Assembly (NCBI GenBank): GCA_938040735.1
Contig: CALHYE010000010.1
Coordinates: 78,806 to 129,973, forward strand
Origin: an uncultured Bellilinea sp.
GTDB taxonomy: Bacteria; Chloroflexota; Anaerolineae; Anaerolineales; Anaerolineaceae
Direction: 5' to 3'
Length of the DNA stretch: 51,168 nucleotides
The position numbers and the translations under genes are program-made. Below, piece after piece: positions 44,337-51,168 of this stretch; the first letter of the stretch is position 1, and every line of letters begins with the position of its first letter. Under the pieces are notes generated by a model. The model did not search any database and was not told the origin of the DNA. It worked only from the letters and a program-made list of their open reading frames with translations.

Positions 44337-45443
44337 ATGAAGAGTGAGAAGGTTGCCATTGCGATGAGCGGGGGAGTGGACAGCTCGGTTGCCGCAGCTT
44401 TGCTGGTGGAGCAGGGATATCAGGTCTTCGGTGTGATGTTGAGGTTGTGGAGTGAACCGGGTCGAGAGGGGAGCAACCGGTGTTGCACACCCGACTCGAT
44501 GGCTCAAGCCCGACGGGTTGCTGCACAATTGAAAATTCCCTTTTATGCAATCAATGCGCAGGACATCTTCAGGCAAGTGGTTGTAGAATATTTTTTGGAT
44601 GGGTATCGTTCGGGTATAACTCCTAATCCCTGTCTGCTATGCAACCGGTTCATTCGGTGGGATTTTTTGTTAAGGCACGTTCAAACCATGGGCGCGGAGA
44701 AGATGGCAACCGGTCATTATGCGAGATTGCGTGTAGCCACAAACGGAAACGTTAAATTACTTAAGGGACACGATGAAAACAAAGATCAATCGTATGTTCT
44801 AAGCGTTCTAAGTCAGGAGCAATTACAACATACATTGCTGCCAATTGGAGAATATACAAAACCGCAAGTCCGTCAATTGGCCAGAGATTTCGGTTTGCCT
44901 GTTGCAGAACGGCAGGACAGCCAGGACCTGTGTTTTCTTGCCGGTCAGGATTACCGGGAATTTCTTAAGCGAAACGCGCCAGACGTGATCAAACCGGGAA
45001 AGATTATTACTAGATCGGGTCAAGTCGTGGGGGAGCATGAAGGTTTAGGTTTTTACACCATTGGTCAGCGGAGAGGGTTAGGTATTCAATCAACCGATCC
45101 GTATTATGTGGTTGATAAGAATGTTGAAGAGAATCTCTTAATTGTGGGCGAGGAATCGGATTTACGGTTTGTTGGATTGATTGCTGAAGATGTAAACTGG
45201 ATAGAAAATACTCCACCTGCTCTTTGTTTTGACGCTGAAATAAAAATTCGCTACAAGGCTCGTTTAGTCCCTGGTATTGTGGAAGTCAAAGACCGTCAAA
45301 TCGTTCAGGTTCAATTCGATCAACCCGTGAGAGATGTGACCCCGGGGCAAAGGGCAGTCTTTTACCAAGGAGAGGAAGTCATTGGTGGAGGAATGATCCG
45401 CAAGGCAATTCCGATTTCTACCCAAGAAGAGGCATCATCATGA
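44337..45443 (+). CDS. mnmA: tRNA-specific 2-thiouridylase
   Basis: Thiolates U34 of tRNA-Lys, Glu and Gln with ATP and sulfur from the desulfurase. 368 residues, like E. coli MnmA. The ATP-PPase loop is SGGVDSS (11-17). The two catalytic Cys are Cys 102 in CLLCNR and Cys 199 in SQDLCF, matching E. coli numbering. TGHYARL and GQRRGLGI are also family motifs. The stop overlaps the next gene as ATGA. The cysteine desulfurase and mnmA pair forms a complete sulfur-delivery unit. Confidence 0.97.
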   Translation: MKSEKVAIAMSGGVDSSVAAALLVEQGYQVFGVMLRLWSEPGREGSNRCCTPDSMAQARRVAAQLKIPFYAINAQDIFRQVVVEYFLDGYRSGITPNPCLLCNRFIRWDFLLRHVQTMGAEKMATGHYARLRVATNGNVKLLKGHDENKDQSYVLSVLSQEQLQHTLLPIGEYTKPQVRQLARDFGLPVAERQDSQDLCFLAGQDYREFLKRNAPDVIKPGKIITRSGQVVGEHEGLGFYTIGQRRGLGIQSTDPYYVVDKNVEENLLIVGEESDLRFVGLIAEDVNWIENTPPALCFDAEIKIRYKARLVPGIVEVKDRQIVQVQFDQPVRDVTPGQRAVFYQGEEVIGGGMIRKAIPISTQEEASS

Positions 45444-45730
45444 TTCTTCAGTCGGTTTTGTTGGGAATGATTATCGCTACCCTTTATGGGGCCATGTTTC
45501 ATGTCTGGCGTGGCGGAAGTCTGGTCAGGCTTGGACTCTACCTTGTCTTAGCTTGGGTTGGATTTTGGGGCGGCCATTGGCTGGGAGGTTTGATTGGGTG
45601 GGAATTCATCAAGGTTGGTCAATTGAACCTCGGCTTGGCAACGATTGGAAGTATCCTTATTCTAGCGGTTGGGTACTGGTTAAGTCTTGTTCAAGTTGAG
45701 CCAGAACCTAAAACAAATAAAAAACTGTGA
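45440..45730 (+). CDS. Small three-helix membrane protein of unknown function
   Basis: 96 residues with three hydrophobic segments (about 1-18, 28-50, 62-84) and a charged C-terminal tail ending in PKTNKKL. Motifs are LYGAMFHVWRGGSLVRLGLY and GGHWLGGLIGW. No known family is recognised. The start overlaps mnmA (ATGA) and it lies between two tRNA-modification genes, so translation is coupled. It may be an unrelated membrane protein carried in the operon. Confidence 0.7.
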   Translation: MILQSVLLGMIIATLYGAMFHVWRGGSLVRLGLYLVLAWVGFWGGHWLGGLIGWEFIKVGQLNLGLATIGSILILAVGYWLSLVQVEPEPKTNKKL

Positions 45731-45761
45731 GGGGACTTTGACCTGGAATTTGCATGGAACA

Positions 45762-46595
45762 ATGGTGAAAGATGGTGATTTAGCCCAATTGGTTGGGCTG
45801 CGTCACAAAAGTTTTATTGTGAGAATCAAACAAGGTGGTGAGCTGCAAACTCATCGAGGTATTGTTCGATTTGATGACATTATCGGTAAACCATGGGGGA
45901 GCCGAGTTAAAAGTCATTTGGGCAACCCGTTTTATGTATTGCAGCCGGCGTTGGGAGATTTGCTCAAAGAATTGCCCCGAAACACTCAAATCCTCTATCC
46001 AAAAGATATTGGTTTTATTCTTGTCCAGATGGGGATTGGAGAAGGGCAGGTCGTTCTAGAAGCCGGCACTGGTTCAGGTTCGTTGACTTCTGCAATGGCG
46101 TTTGCGGTGGGAAAAAGCGGCAGAGTGATCACCTATGAAGCCAGAGAAGAAATGCAAAAACTGGCTCGCAAGAATATCGGGCGATTGGGGCTTGAAGAGC
46201 GAGTTGAATTTAAGTTAAAAGAACTGACGGCAGAGCAAGGCTTTGATGAAGAGGGGGTAGATGCACTTTTTCTGGATTTGCCTAATCCGTATGATTATGT
46301 TCATCATGCCCGAAAAGCCTTGAAATTGGGCGGTTTTTTCGGCAGTATTCTGCCTACGGCCAATCAGGTTTCTCGGTTGCTGCTGGCTTTGCGCCAATTT
46401 GATTTTGCTTTTGTGGATGTCTGTGAAATCTTACTTCGTTATTACAAACCTGAACCGGAACGTCTCCGACCCGTTGATCGCATGGTTGCCCACACTGGCT
46501 TTTTGATTTTTGCACGCCCAGTTTTAATCGAAAACGAGTATGATCAAATTGATGATTTAGAAGAAGGTGACGAAGAAGACCTAAATGAAGAATGA
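45762..46595 (+). CDS. trmI: tRNA (adenine-N1-)-methyltransferase, TrmI-like
   Basis: Probably methylates A58 in the T-loop of tRNA. 277 residues from ATG 45762, selected because family members begin close to KDGDLAQLV; a TTG at 45738 with GAGGGG upstream is possible. The N-terminal beta domain precedes the Rossmann-like domain: GQVVLEAGTGSGSLTSAMA is the SAM loop, ITYEAREEMQKLARKNI the next strand and the catalytic region is FLDLPNPYDYV. The acidic tail may be a family extension. The stop overlaps the Nudix gene (ATGA). Confidence 0.9.
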   Translation: MVKDGDLAQLVGLRHKSFIVRIKQGGELQTHRGIVRFDDIIGKPWGSRVKSHLGNPFYVLQPALGDLLKELPRNTQILYPKDIGFILVQMGIGEGQVVLEAGTGSGSLTSAMAFAVGKSGRVITYEAREEMQKLARKNIGRLGLEERVEFKLKELTAEQGFDEEGVDALFLDLPNPYDYVHHARKALKLGGFFGSILPTANQVSRLLLALRQFDFAFVDVCEILLRYYKPEPERLRPVDRMVAHTGFLIFARPVLIENEYDQIDDLEEGDEEDLNEE

Positions 46596-47212
46596 TTAAC
46601 AGGTGGTTGGATGCAATGGATGTTTCTTTGACAACCGAACAGATTAAAAATCTACTCAAATCGAGAACGAAATATCCCATTAGGTCTTTCTCTGGCAAAG
46701 GAAAAAATGCTGCGGTTTTAATCCCTTTGATCTTTGATCAGGATAAATGGAGTATTCTTTTTACCCGCAGGTCTGATGCGGTCAATGATCACAAGGGGCA
46801 GGTTTCGTTTCCCGGGGGAGCAATTGAACCATCAGACAAAAACCCAGTTAGTGCTGCCTTGCGAGAAGCAGAAGAAGAAATTGGCTTGAAATCAGAAGTC
46901 GTTCAGGTTTTGGGTGAGCTTCCACCCCATGAATCGGTCACCGGCTATACCATTTTTCCGGTGGTTGCCCAGATACCATGGCCAATCATATTACAAATAA
47001 ATCCCATTGAAGTTAGCCGGGTATTCACTATTCCTCTAAACTGGCTTATTCAAAGAGAGAATTTTGTGATTCGGGACTGGCTTTCACCATTTGGTCTTCG
47101 TCAAGGGGTAATATTTTACAGGCCATACGATGGTGAACAGTTGTGGGGAATTTCTGCTCAAATACTGTTGGATTTTCTGGAGATGCTCGGTTTGGTTTCT
47201 ACCCGTTATTAA
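46592..47212 (+). CDS. Nudix hydrolase of the CoA pyrophosphatase type (NudL-like)
   Basis: 206 residues. The UPF0035/NudL signature ILFTRRSDAVNDHKGQVSFPGG precedes the Nudix box (REAEEEIGL), and GELPPHESVTGYTIFPVVA closes the domain. It would cleave CoA or a similar dinucleotide. The first AUG is in an ATGA overlap with trmI; an internal ATG near 46613 is an alternative start. The stop overlaps the convergent diguanylate cyclase gene within TTAA. Confidence 0.88.
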   Translation: MINRWLDAMDVSLTTEQIKNLLKSRTKYPIRSFSGKGKNAAVLIPLIFDQDKWSILFTRRSDAVNDHKGQVSFPGGAIEPSDKNPVSAALREAEEEIGLKSEVVQVLGELPPHESVTGYTIFPVVAQIPWPIILQINPIEVSRVFTIPLNWLIQRENFVIRDWLSPFGLRQGVIFYRPYDGEQLWGISAQILLDFLEMLGLVSTRY

Positions 47213-50124
47213 GAGTCGATGGGTTTAAAGTAACGTTCTATCTCGTTTGCTTTGACGGGTTTACTAAAGTGGAATCCTTGTATCATGTCGCAATGGAGTC
47301 TTCTTAAGACGGTCAATTGTTCTTCGGTTTCTACACCTTCGGCGATAACGCTCAAACCAAGCCGATGTGCCATTTCAATGATGGATTGAATGATCAAGTC
47401 GTTTTCTTTTTGAATGCCAATCTGAGAGATAAAGTTTTGACCAATCTTGAGGGTGTGAACGGGCAGTCGCTGAATGGTGCTTAGGGATGAATAGCCAGTA
47501 CCAAAATCATCAATGGATATTTTTACACCCAAGCCGCGTAGCTCCCACAGCATCGTTTCGAATTTTTCGAATTGGGAAAAGTTACGGCTTTCGGTTATTT
47601 CGATAACCAACGAGGCAGGGTCAAGTTGAGTTCGGAGAAGCGCATCTCGAACCATTGAGGGTAAATCGGTCTGTTGAAATTGGCGAGCAGAAAAATTAAC
47701 CGATACTTTAATGTTTTTCATACCGGCAGCTTGCCAGTTCTTGACTTGGGTACAGGCTTCCCGAAGCACCCATTCGCCGATGGGAAGAATTAGACCGGTA
47801 TCCTCTGCCAGATCAATGAACTGATTGGGTAGTACAATTCCATGTTTTGGATGATTCCAGCGGAGTAAAGCCTCAACATATACTACTCTCTGGGTGAATG
47901 CATCAAATATGGGTTGATAATAAACCGCTAATTCACCTTTGGAGAGAGCCTGTCGCAGGTTTATTTCCATGTCCAATAAGGTTACAGCTTTGGCGTGCAT
48001 TACTTTGTCAAAAATCATGTATGCATTACCGCCTTGTGCTTTGGCTTCGTACATGGCTGTATCAGCATCGCGCATCATGGCTTCTGTAGAGTCCGTGTCA
48101 GGATTGGCGATTGCTACTCCGATACTACAGGTCGTGAATACTTTATTGCCTTCAATATCTATTGGACGGCTAATCTCCCTTTGGATGCGATTAATAATTT
48201 GGATGATTTCGTATGGATCATGCAGGTCATTTAGTAAAATGGCGAACTCATCGCCACCCAGTCGGGCAATGGTATCCTCGGCCCGCAGGCAATCATCCAA
48301 TCTGCGGGCAATTTCGATAATCATTTGATCTCCAAGCCGGTGGCCCAGGCTGTCATTAACAATCTTAAAGCGATCTAAATCCAATAGAAGGATTGCAAAG
48401 GTGGGTTCTTCATGCCGTTTCGAGCGTTTAATGGCTTGATCGAGTCTTTCGGTAAATAAAATCCGGTTAGGCAGCCCCGTAAGCCGGTCGTATAATGCTT
48501 GGTGGACAAGTTGATCCTCATTTGCTTTTTGGCGGGTAACGTCGGTCAATGAGCCGGCGATACGGTGCGGGTTGCCGTACTCGCCCTTCACGGCCATTCC
48601 CCGTGCTAATACCCATCGGTATTCACCATCGCGGTGGCGAATGCGATGTTCAGACTCGAAATGGGGTATCAATCCAGATATATGAGCTTCTAAGTTTGAT
48701 TTCACACCTGGCAGATCGTCTTCATGGATGCGGCTAAACCACTCATCGGGCGAATCGGAGATTTCATTCGGAGAGAACCCGAGTAGTTTTTTCCAGCGGG
48801 GGGAGTAATATATGCGATTGGCAAGCAAATCCCAATCCCAAATCCCATCATTAGCGCCTTCTGCAGCAAGCTTGTACCTTTCCTCGCTGATTTTGAGGGC
48901 TGTTTCAGAATTTCGTTGCCGGGTTACATCATTGAAAATCCCCACAATATATTGAGGTCGTTGATTTTCATTTTTAACCGGTGAGGCTGAAATTCTTAGG
49001 ATCAACTTCTGCCCTTGAGAGGTTATTGCTGTAAATTCTTCTTCAAGCGGTTTGGATAAAGCAATTATTTCGTCAAAATAATGAACAGCTCGTTCATGTT
49101 CTTCGGTCACAATGAATTCCAGCGCATTTTTGCCAATTATTTCTTTTTTCGATTGAAGATGGAGCAATGAAATTAATGCTGGATTGCAATCAATAAAATT
49201 CCCGTTCAAATCCGTCAGAACAATTGCATTCGGTGAACTATCAAAAATGCTTTTTATCAAATCATGTTGCTTTCTCTGCTCAGTCTCTGCTTGTTTGATA
49301 AGGATAGCATTGGCAAGAGTAGGAGCAACATAGGTCAGGAATTGAAGGTCTTCTTGGGTGTAGCGGATATCGTGTTGATAACTTTGGACAGCCATTGCGC
49401 CGATGATTACCTGCCGGCTCACGAGTGGTACGCCTAACCAATCAATTGAAGGAGCGCCGATCGATTCGACTTCGCCGGTTTTTATTAATGCTTCAAATAT
49501 TTCTGGGGTTACCAGTAAAGGGTTTTTTCGTCGAATGACATAATCGGTTAGTCCTTTACCCAATGGTTGGGGCGGTGGTGGAGAATCAAATTCATCAACA
49601 TAGTAGGGAAACGAGATCTGATTTTGATCTGGATTGTAGAGCGCCACATAAAAATTACTGGCGGGCATAATCTGGTTAATTATGTGATGGAATTGAACGA
49701 GTAATTCGGATAAATCCTTACTGGTGGCGACGCTTTCGGAAATTTTTACAAGGGCTTCCTGAGTTTTTTGCCATTTATATTGTTGGGTGAGGTCTTTGAT
49801 GATGGCGATGGTCAAATTCCCAAAGTGTTTATCCTCGAAATTTTTTAAGCGGATTTCCAAATAACGGTTCTCTTTACCGATTTTAAAATTTCTAAGCCGA
49901 ATGATGCTGCCGTTTCGAGCGGTAATCACATCTCGGCTGGCAGGATTGGAGAAAAACAGCCGCTCAAGGAAAAGATGGTCAACAGATTCCCCATAAAACA
50001 ATTCGACAACCTTGTGGTTAAAGTTGATTACTTTTTTCGTTGCAGGAGAAAAGATGAGAACAGCGTCTTCGCTTAGCTTAAGGAGGAGATCAATGGAGAC
50101 CGGATAATGGCTTTGATGTGACAT
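47209..50124 (-). CDS. PAS-GAF-PAS-PAS-GGDEF-EAL cyclic-di-GMP signalling protein
   Basis: 971 residues, with no obvious membrane segment. An N-terminal PAS-like region (about 1-115) leads into GAF (about 130-285), two PAS/PAC domains (about 290-535), GGDEF (about 540-710) and EAL (about 715-965). The cyclase motif LGGDEFAI is intact near 623 and EALLRW is intact near 751, with VNFSARQF, ITES, DDFGTGYSS and AEGVET. The LKID motif is LKIG, a change in a conserved position after the active-site Lys. Thus it may both make and break c-di-GMP, with redox, light or ligand input through PAS/GAF. No neighbour shares its operon. Confidence 0.94.
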   Translation of the reverse strand: MSHQSHYPVSIDLLLKLSEDAVLIFSPATKKVINFNHKVVELFYGESVDHLFLERLFFSNPASRDVITARNGSIIRLRNFKIGKENRYLEIRLKNFEDKHFGNLTIAIIKDLTQQYKWQKTQEALVKISESVATSKDLSELLVQFHHIINQIMPASNFYVALYNPDQNQISFPYYVDEFDSPPPPQPLGKGLTDYVIRRKNPLLVTPEIFEALIKTGEVESIGAPSIDWLGVPLVSRQVIIGAMAVQSYQHDIRYTQEDLQFLTYVAPTLANAILIKQAETEQRKQHDLIKSIFDSSPNAIVLTDLNGNFIDCNPALISLLHLQSKKEIIGKNALEFIVTEEHERAVHYFDEIIALSKPLEEEFTAITSQGQKLILRISASPVKNENQRPQYIVGIFNDVTRQRNSETALKISEERYKLAAEGANDGIWDWDLLANRIYYSPRWKKLLGFSPNEISDSPDEWFSRIHEDDLPGVKSNLEAHISGLIPHFESEHRIRHRDGEYRWVLARGMAVKGEYGNPHRIAGSLTDVTRQKANEDQLVHQALYDRLTGLPNRILFTERLDQAIKRSKRHEEPTFAILLLDLDRFKIVNDSLGHRLGDQMIIEIARRLDDCLRAEDTIARLGGDEFAILLNDLHDPYEIIQIINRIQREISRPIDIEGNKVFTTCSIGVAIANPDTDSTEAMMRDADTAMYEAKAQGGNAYMIFDKVMHAKAVTLLDMEINLRQALSKGELAVYYQPIFDAFTQRVVYVEALLRWNHPKHGIVLPNQFIDLAEDTGLILPIGEWVLREACTQVKNWQAAGMKNIKVSVNFSARQFQQTDLPSMVRDALLRTQLDPASLVIEITESRNFSQFEKFETMLWELRGLGVKISIDDFGTGYSSLSTIQRLPVHTLKIGQNFISQIGIQKENDLIIQSIIEMAHRLGLSVIAEGVETEEQLTVLRRLHCDMIQGFHFSKPVKANEIERYFKPIDS

Positions 50125-50216
50125 TTGTGAATACCTCAGTTTAAGTTAAGTTCTGGTTGTTAAGGTGCAAGGAGTATGCCGTTGTGATCGCTGCCTTTTT
50201 TCTCAGAAATTAAAGA

Positions 50217-50241
50217 GCAGCACAAAATTGATTTGTGCTGC
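50217..50241 (-). terminator. Possible terminator of rplY
   Basis: On the minus strand, GCAGCACAAA and TTTGTGCTGC form a perfect 10-bp stem with a 5-base loop, followed by TCTTTAATTT. It lies about 26 bases after the rplY stop. The U-tract is interrupted, so strength is moderate. Confidence 0.65.
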
Positions 50242-50266
50242 CCGGAGTTTCAGACCTGGAGTAGAC

Positions 50267-50911
50267 TCAGTCTTCGATTTCCTCTTCTTCTTTCTTCCCG
50301 CGTTCAATTACTTCCGGCTCGGAAATCTCTTCCGCCAATTCTTCTTCGCTAATTTCTGGTGCAGCGCCGGTGACAATGACAATCACATCATTTGGATCGT
50401 TGAGAATTTCAACGCTGGCGGGGACACTTAAGTCCCGAACATAAATGGCATCACCGATTTTCAATAAACCAGAAATATCCACTACAAACTTGTCCGGCAA
50501 CTCCTGCGGAAGGGCCTCGACCTCAACCACATCTAATTCCTGAACGATGACACCGTTGTAATCCTTGACAGCCGGAGAGACGCCACTGAGTTCAATCCCA
50601 ACATTGGTTCGAATTTTTTCAGTCAAGGAAACGACTTGAAAGTCAACGTGCAATAGAGTGCCTTTGATGAAATCACGTTGTTTTTCGCGGACCAGCGTGG
50701 CAAATTCTTTACCATCCAAATTGATTGTGATCAGTTGAGAGGATGATGCGTGGGCAAGTACCCGACTGGCATCACGCAATTCCATTAGAATTGGAGTGGA
50801 TTCAGTTTGATAACCGTAAATTATACCAGGCAGTTTTCCATCTCTTCGGAGCGCCCCGACTTTTTTTCCGGTTACCGTTCGACGAGTTGCTTGAATTACG
50901 AGCTTTTCCAT
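50267..50911 (-). CDS. rplY: Ribosomal protein bL25 (long, Ctc-type)
   Basis: Binds 5S rRNA in the large subunit. 214 residues: the L25 beta-barrel domain (about 1-95: ATRRTVTGKKVGALRRDGKLPGIIYG) plus the Ctc-type C-terminal domain (about 100-185: VGIELSGVSPAVKDYNGVIVQ, then DISGLLKIGDAIYVRDL) and a very acidic tail (about 185-214). The short bL25 of E. coli lacks the second domain. A run of eight A precedes the start, and AAGGA is the probable ribosome site. It is likely monocistronic. Confidence 0.96.
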   Translation of the reverse strand: MEKLVIQATRRTVTGKKVGALRRDGKLPGIIYGYQTESTPILMELRDASRVLAHASSSQLITINLDGKEFATLVREKQRDFIKGTLLHVDFQVVSLTEKIRTNVGIELSGVSPAVKDYNGVIVQELDVVEVEALPQELPDKFVVDISGLLKIGDAIYVRDLSVPASVEILNDPNDVIVIVTGAAPEISEEELAEEISEPEVIERGKKEEEEIED

Positions 50912-50970
50912 TTTTTTTCCATCCTTGAGCGCCTCTCACCTTCTCAGGTTACCCTCGCTCTATAAAATAA

Positions 50971-51142
50971 AATTTTCTGACTACATCAGCCGAGGGGTTA
51001 TTTTAGTCGTATGTTGGATAACCGTCAAGGAAAACGCTTGAGTGTCAATGCAAAATAGAAATGTTCCCAAAATTGCAAAAAGGGGATATTTTAACTTTGC
51101 ACAAAGGGGACTCTACTACTTTGCACTAACAGTCAGAAAATT
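50971..51142. repeat. 12-bp inverted repeat flanking the right-edge repeat region
   Basis: AATTTTCTGACT (50971-50982) and AGTCAGAAAATT (51131-51142) are perfect inverse copies, 148 bases apart. They enclose the rplY upstream region and most of the 24-bp repeats. They could be terminal or sub-terminal repeats of a mobile element, or two binding sites of one regulator. Confidence 0.5.
51043..51142 (+). mobile_element. Possible insertion-sequence end with 24-bp-spaced repeats
   Basis: TTGCA occurs at 51073, 51097 and 51121, exactly 24 bases apart, in TTGCAAAAAGGGGA, TTGCACAAAGGGGA and TTGCACTAACAG. A weaker copy, ATGCAAAATAG, begins at 51048. Multiple terminal repeats of this size occur at ends of IS21-like elements. 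TTGACA at 51147-51152 could be the -35 of a transposase promoter whose -10 is beyond the edge. No transposase is visible, so the call is tentative. Alternatives are an iteron-type binding array or an operator. Confidence 0.4.
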
Positions 51143-51168
51143 GTTCTTGACATATCCCATCAATGGTG

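Noticed and set aside
1-51168. CRISPR array, prophage, rRNA or toxin-antitoxin pair
   Set aside because: No regularly spaced repeats of CRISPR type, phage structural genes, rRNA segments or paired small toxin-like genes were seen.

Overview
The window looks like chromosomal DNA of a bacterium from the Chloroflexota, most likely class Anaerolineae. This is inferred from gene content and moderate GC; no rRNA or other marker was available to test it. Pointers are the Ser/Thr kinase with a PQQ-type propeller, a J-domain/VWA fusion, a stand-alone magnesium-chelatase-like ATPase without photosynthesis genes, many GT-C membrane glycosyltransferases, a MurA with Asp in place of the active-site Cys, and a PPi-type phosphofructokinase. 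Nearly all genes look intact. The density is about 95% coding, with many 4-base ATGA overlaps and several tail-to-tail overlaps.

Layout. 1-5.1 kb: truncated rpe and a membrane Ser/Thr kinase (minus strand), a Ca2+/H+ antiporter with an SH3-like protein and a DUF971 protein (plus strand), then glnA (minus strand) with a structured leader. 5.3-11.3 kb: a compact plus-strand phosphosignalling operon made of Ser/Thr kinase-propeller, PP2C phosphatase, J-domain/VWA protein, zinc-ribbon/FHA protein, a 79-residue orphan and an OmpR-type response regulator. This is the best candidate for an undescribed system. 11.3-12.4 kb: hsp20 behind a perfect 12-bp inverted repeat, then trxA. 12.4-17.9 kb: murA, an alpha/beta hydrolase, a YyaL/DUF255 protein and a GNAT-like protein. 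17.9-27.7 kb: six polytopic GT-C-like glycosyltransferases or relatives around a nitrilase-family amidase, suggesting envelope glycan synthesis. 27.8-30.6 kb: cytosolic histidine kinase, phosphofructokinase, Nudix hydrolase. 30.6-36.5 kb: a minus-strand run of a G5-domain lipoprotein, UDP-glucuronate decarboxylase-like enzyme, GtrA, BchI-like ATPase, UroD-like protein and rsmD. 36.5-39.6 kb: scpB, an RsuA/RluB pseudouridine synthase, a NERD-like membrane protein and plsX. 39.65-39.8 kb: tRNA-Leu(GAG) with a consensus promoter and a terminator. 39.8-43.0 kb: phosphohexomutase, tatD and polyprenyl synthase, coupled by ATGA overlaps. 43.1-47.2 kb: cysteine desulfurase, mnmA, a small membrane protein, trmI-like methyltransferase and a CoA-type Nudix gene, mostly a tRNA-modification operon. 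47.2-50.9 kb: a PAS/GAF/GGDEF/EAL protein and rplY (bL25). The right edge (about 50.97-51.17 kb) has 24-bp-spaced repeats and a 12-bp inverted repeat that may be the end of a mobile element continuing outside the window.

Functional themes: Ser/Thr phosphorylation linked to proteostasis (J domain, Hsp20, thioredoxin), envelope building (MurA, GT-C enzymes, UXS, GtrA, PlsX, polyprenyl synthase, phosphohexomutase) and tRNA sulfur and methyl modification. No CRISPR array, intact transposase, phage gene or rRNA was seen.
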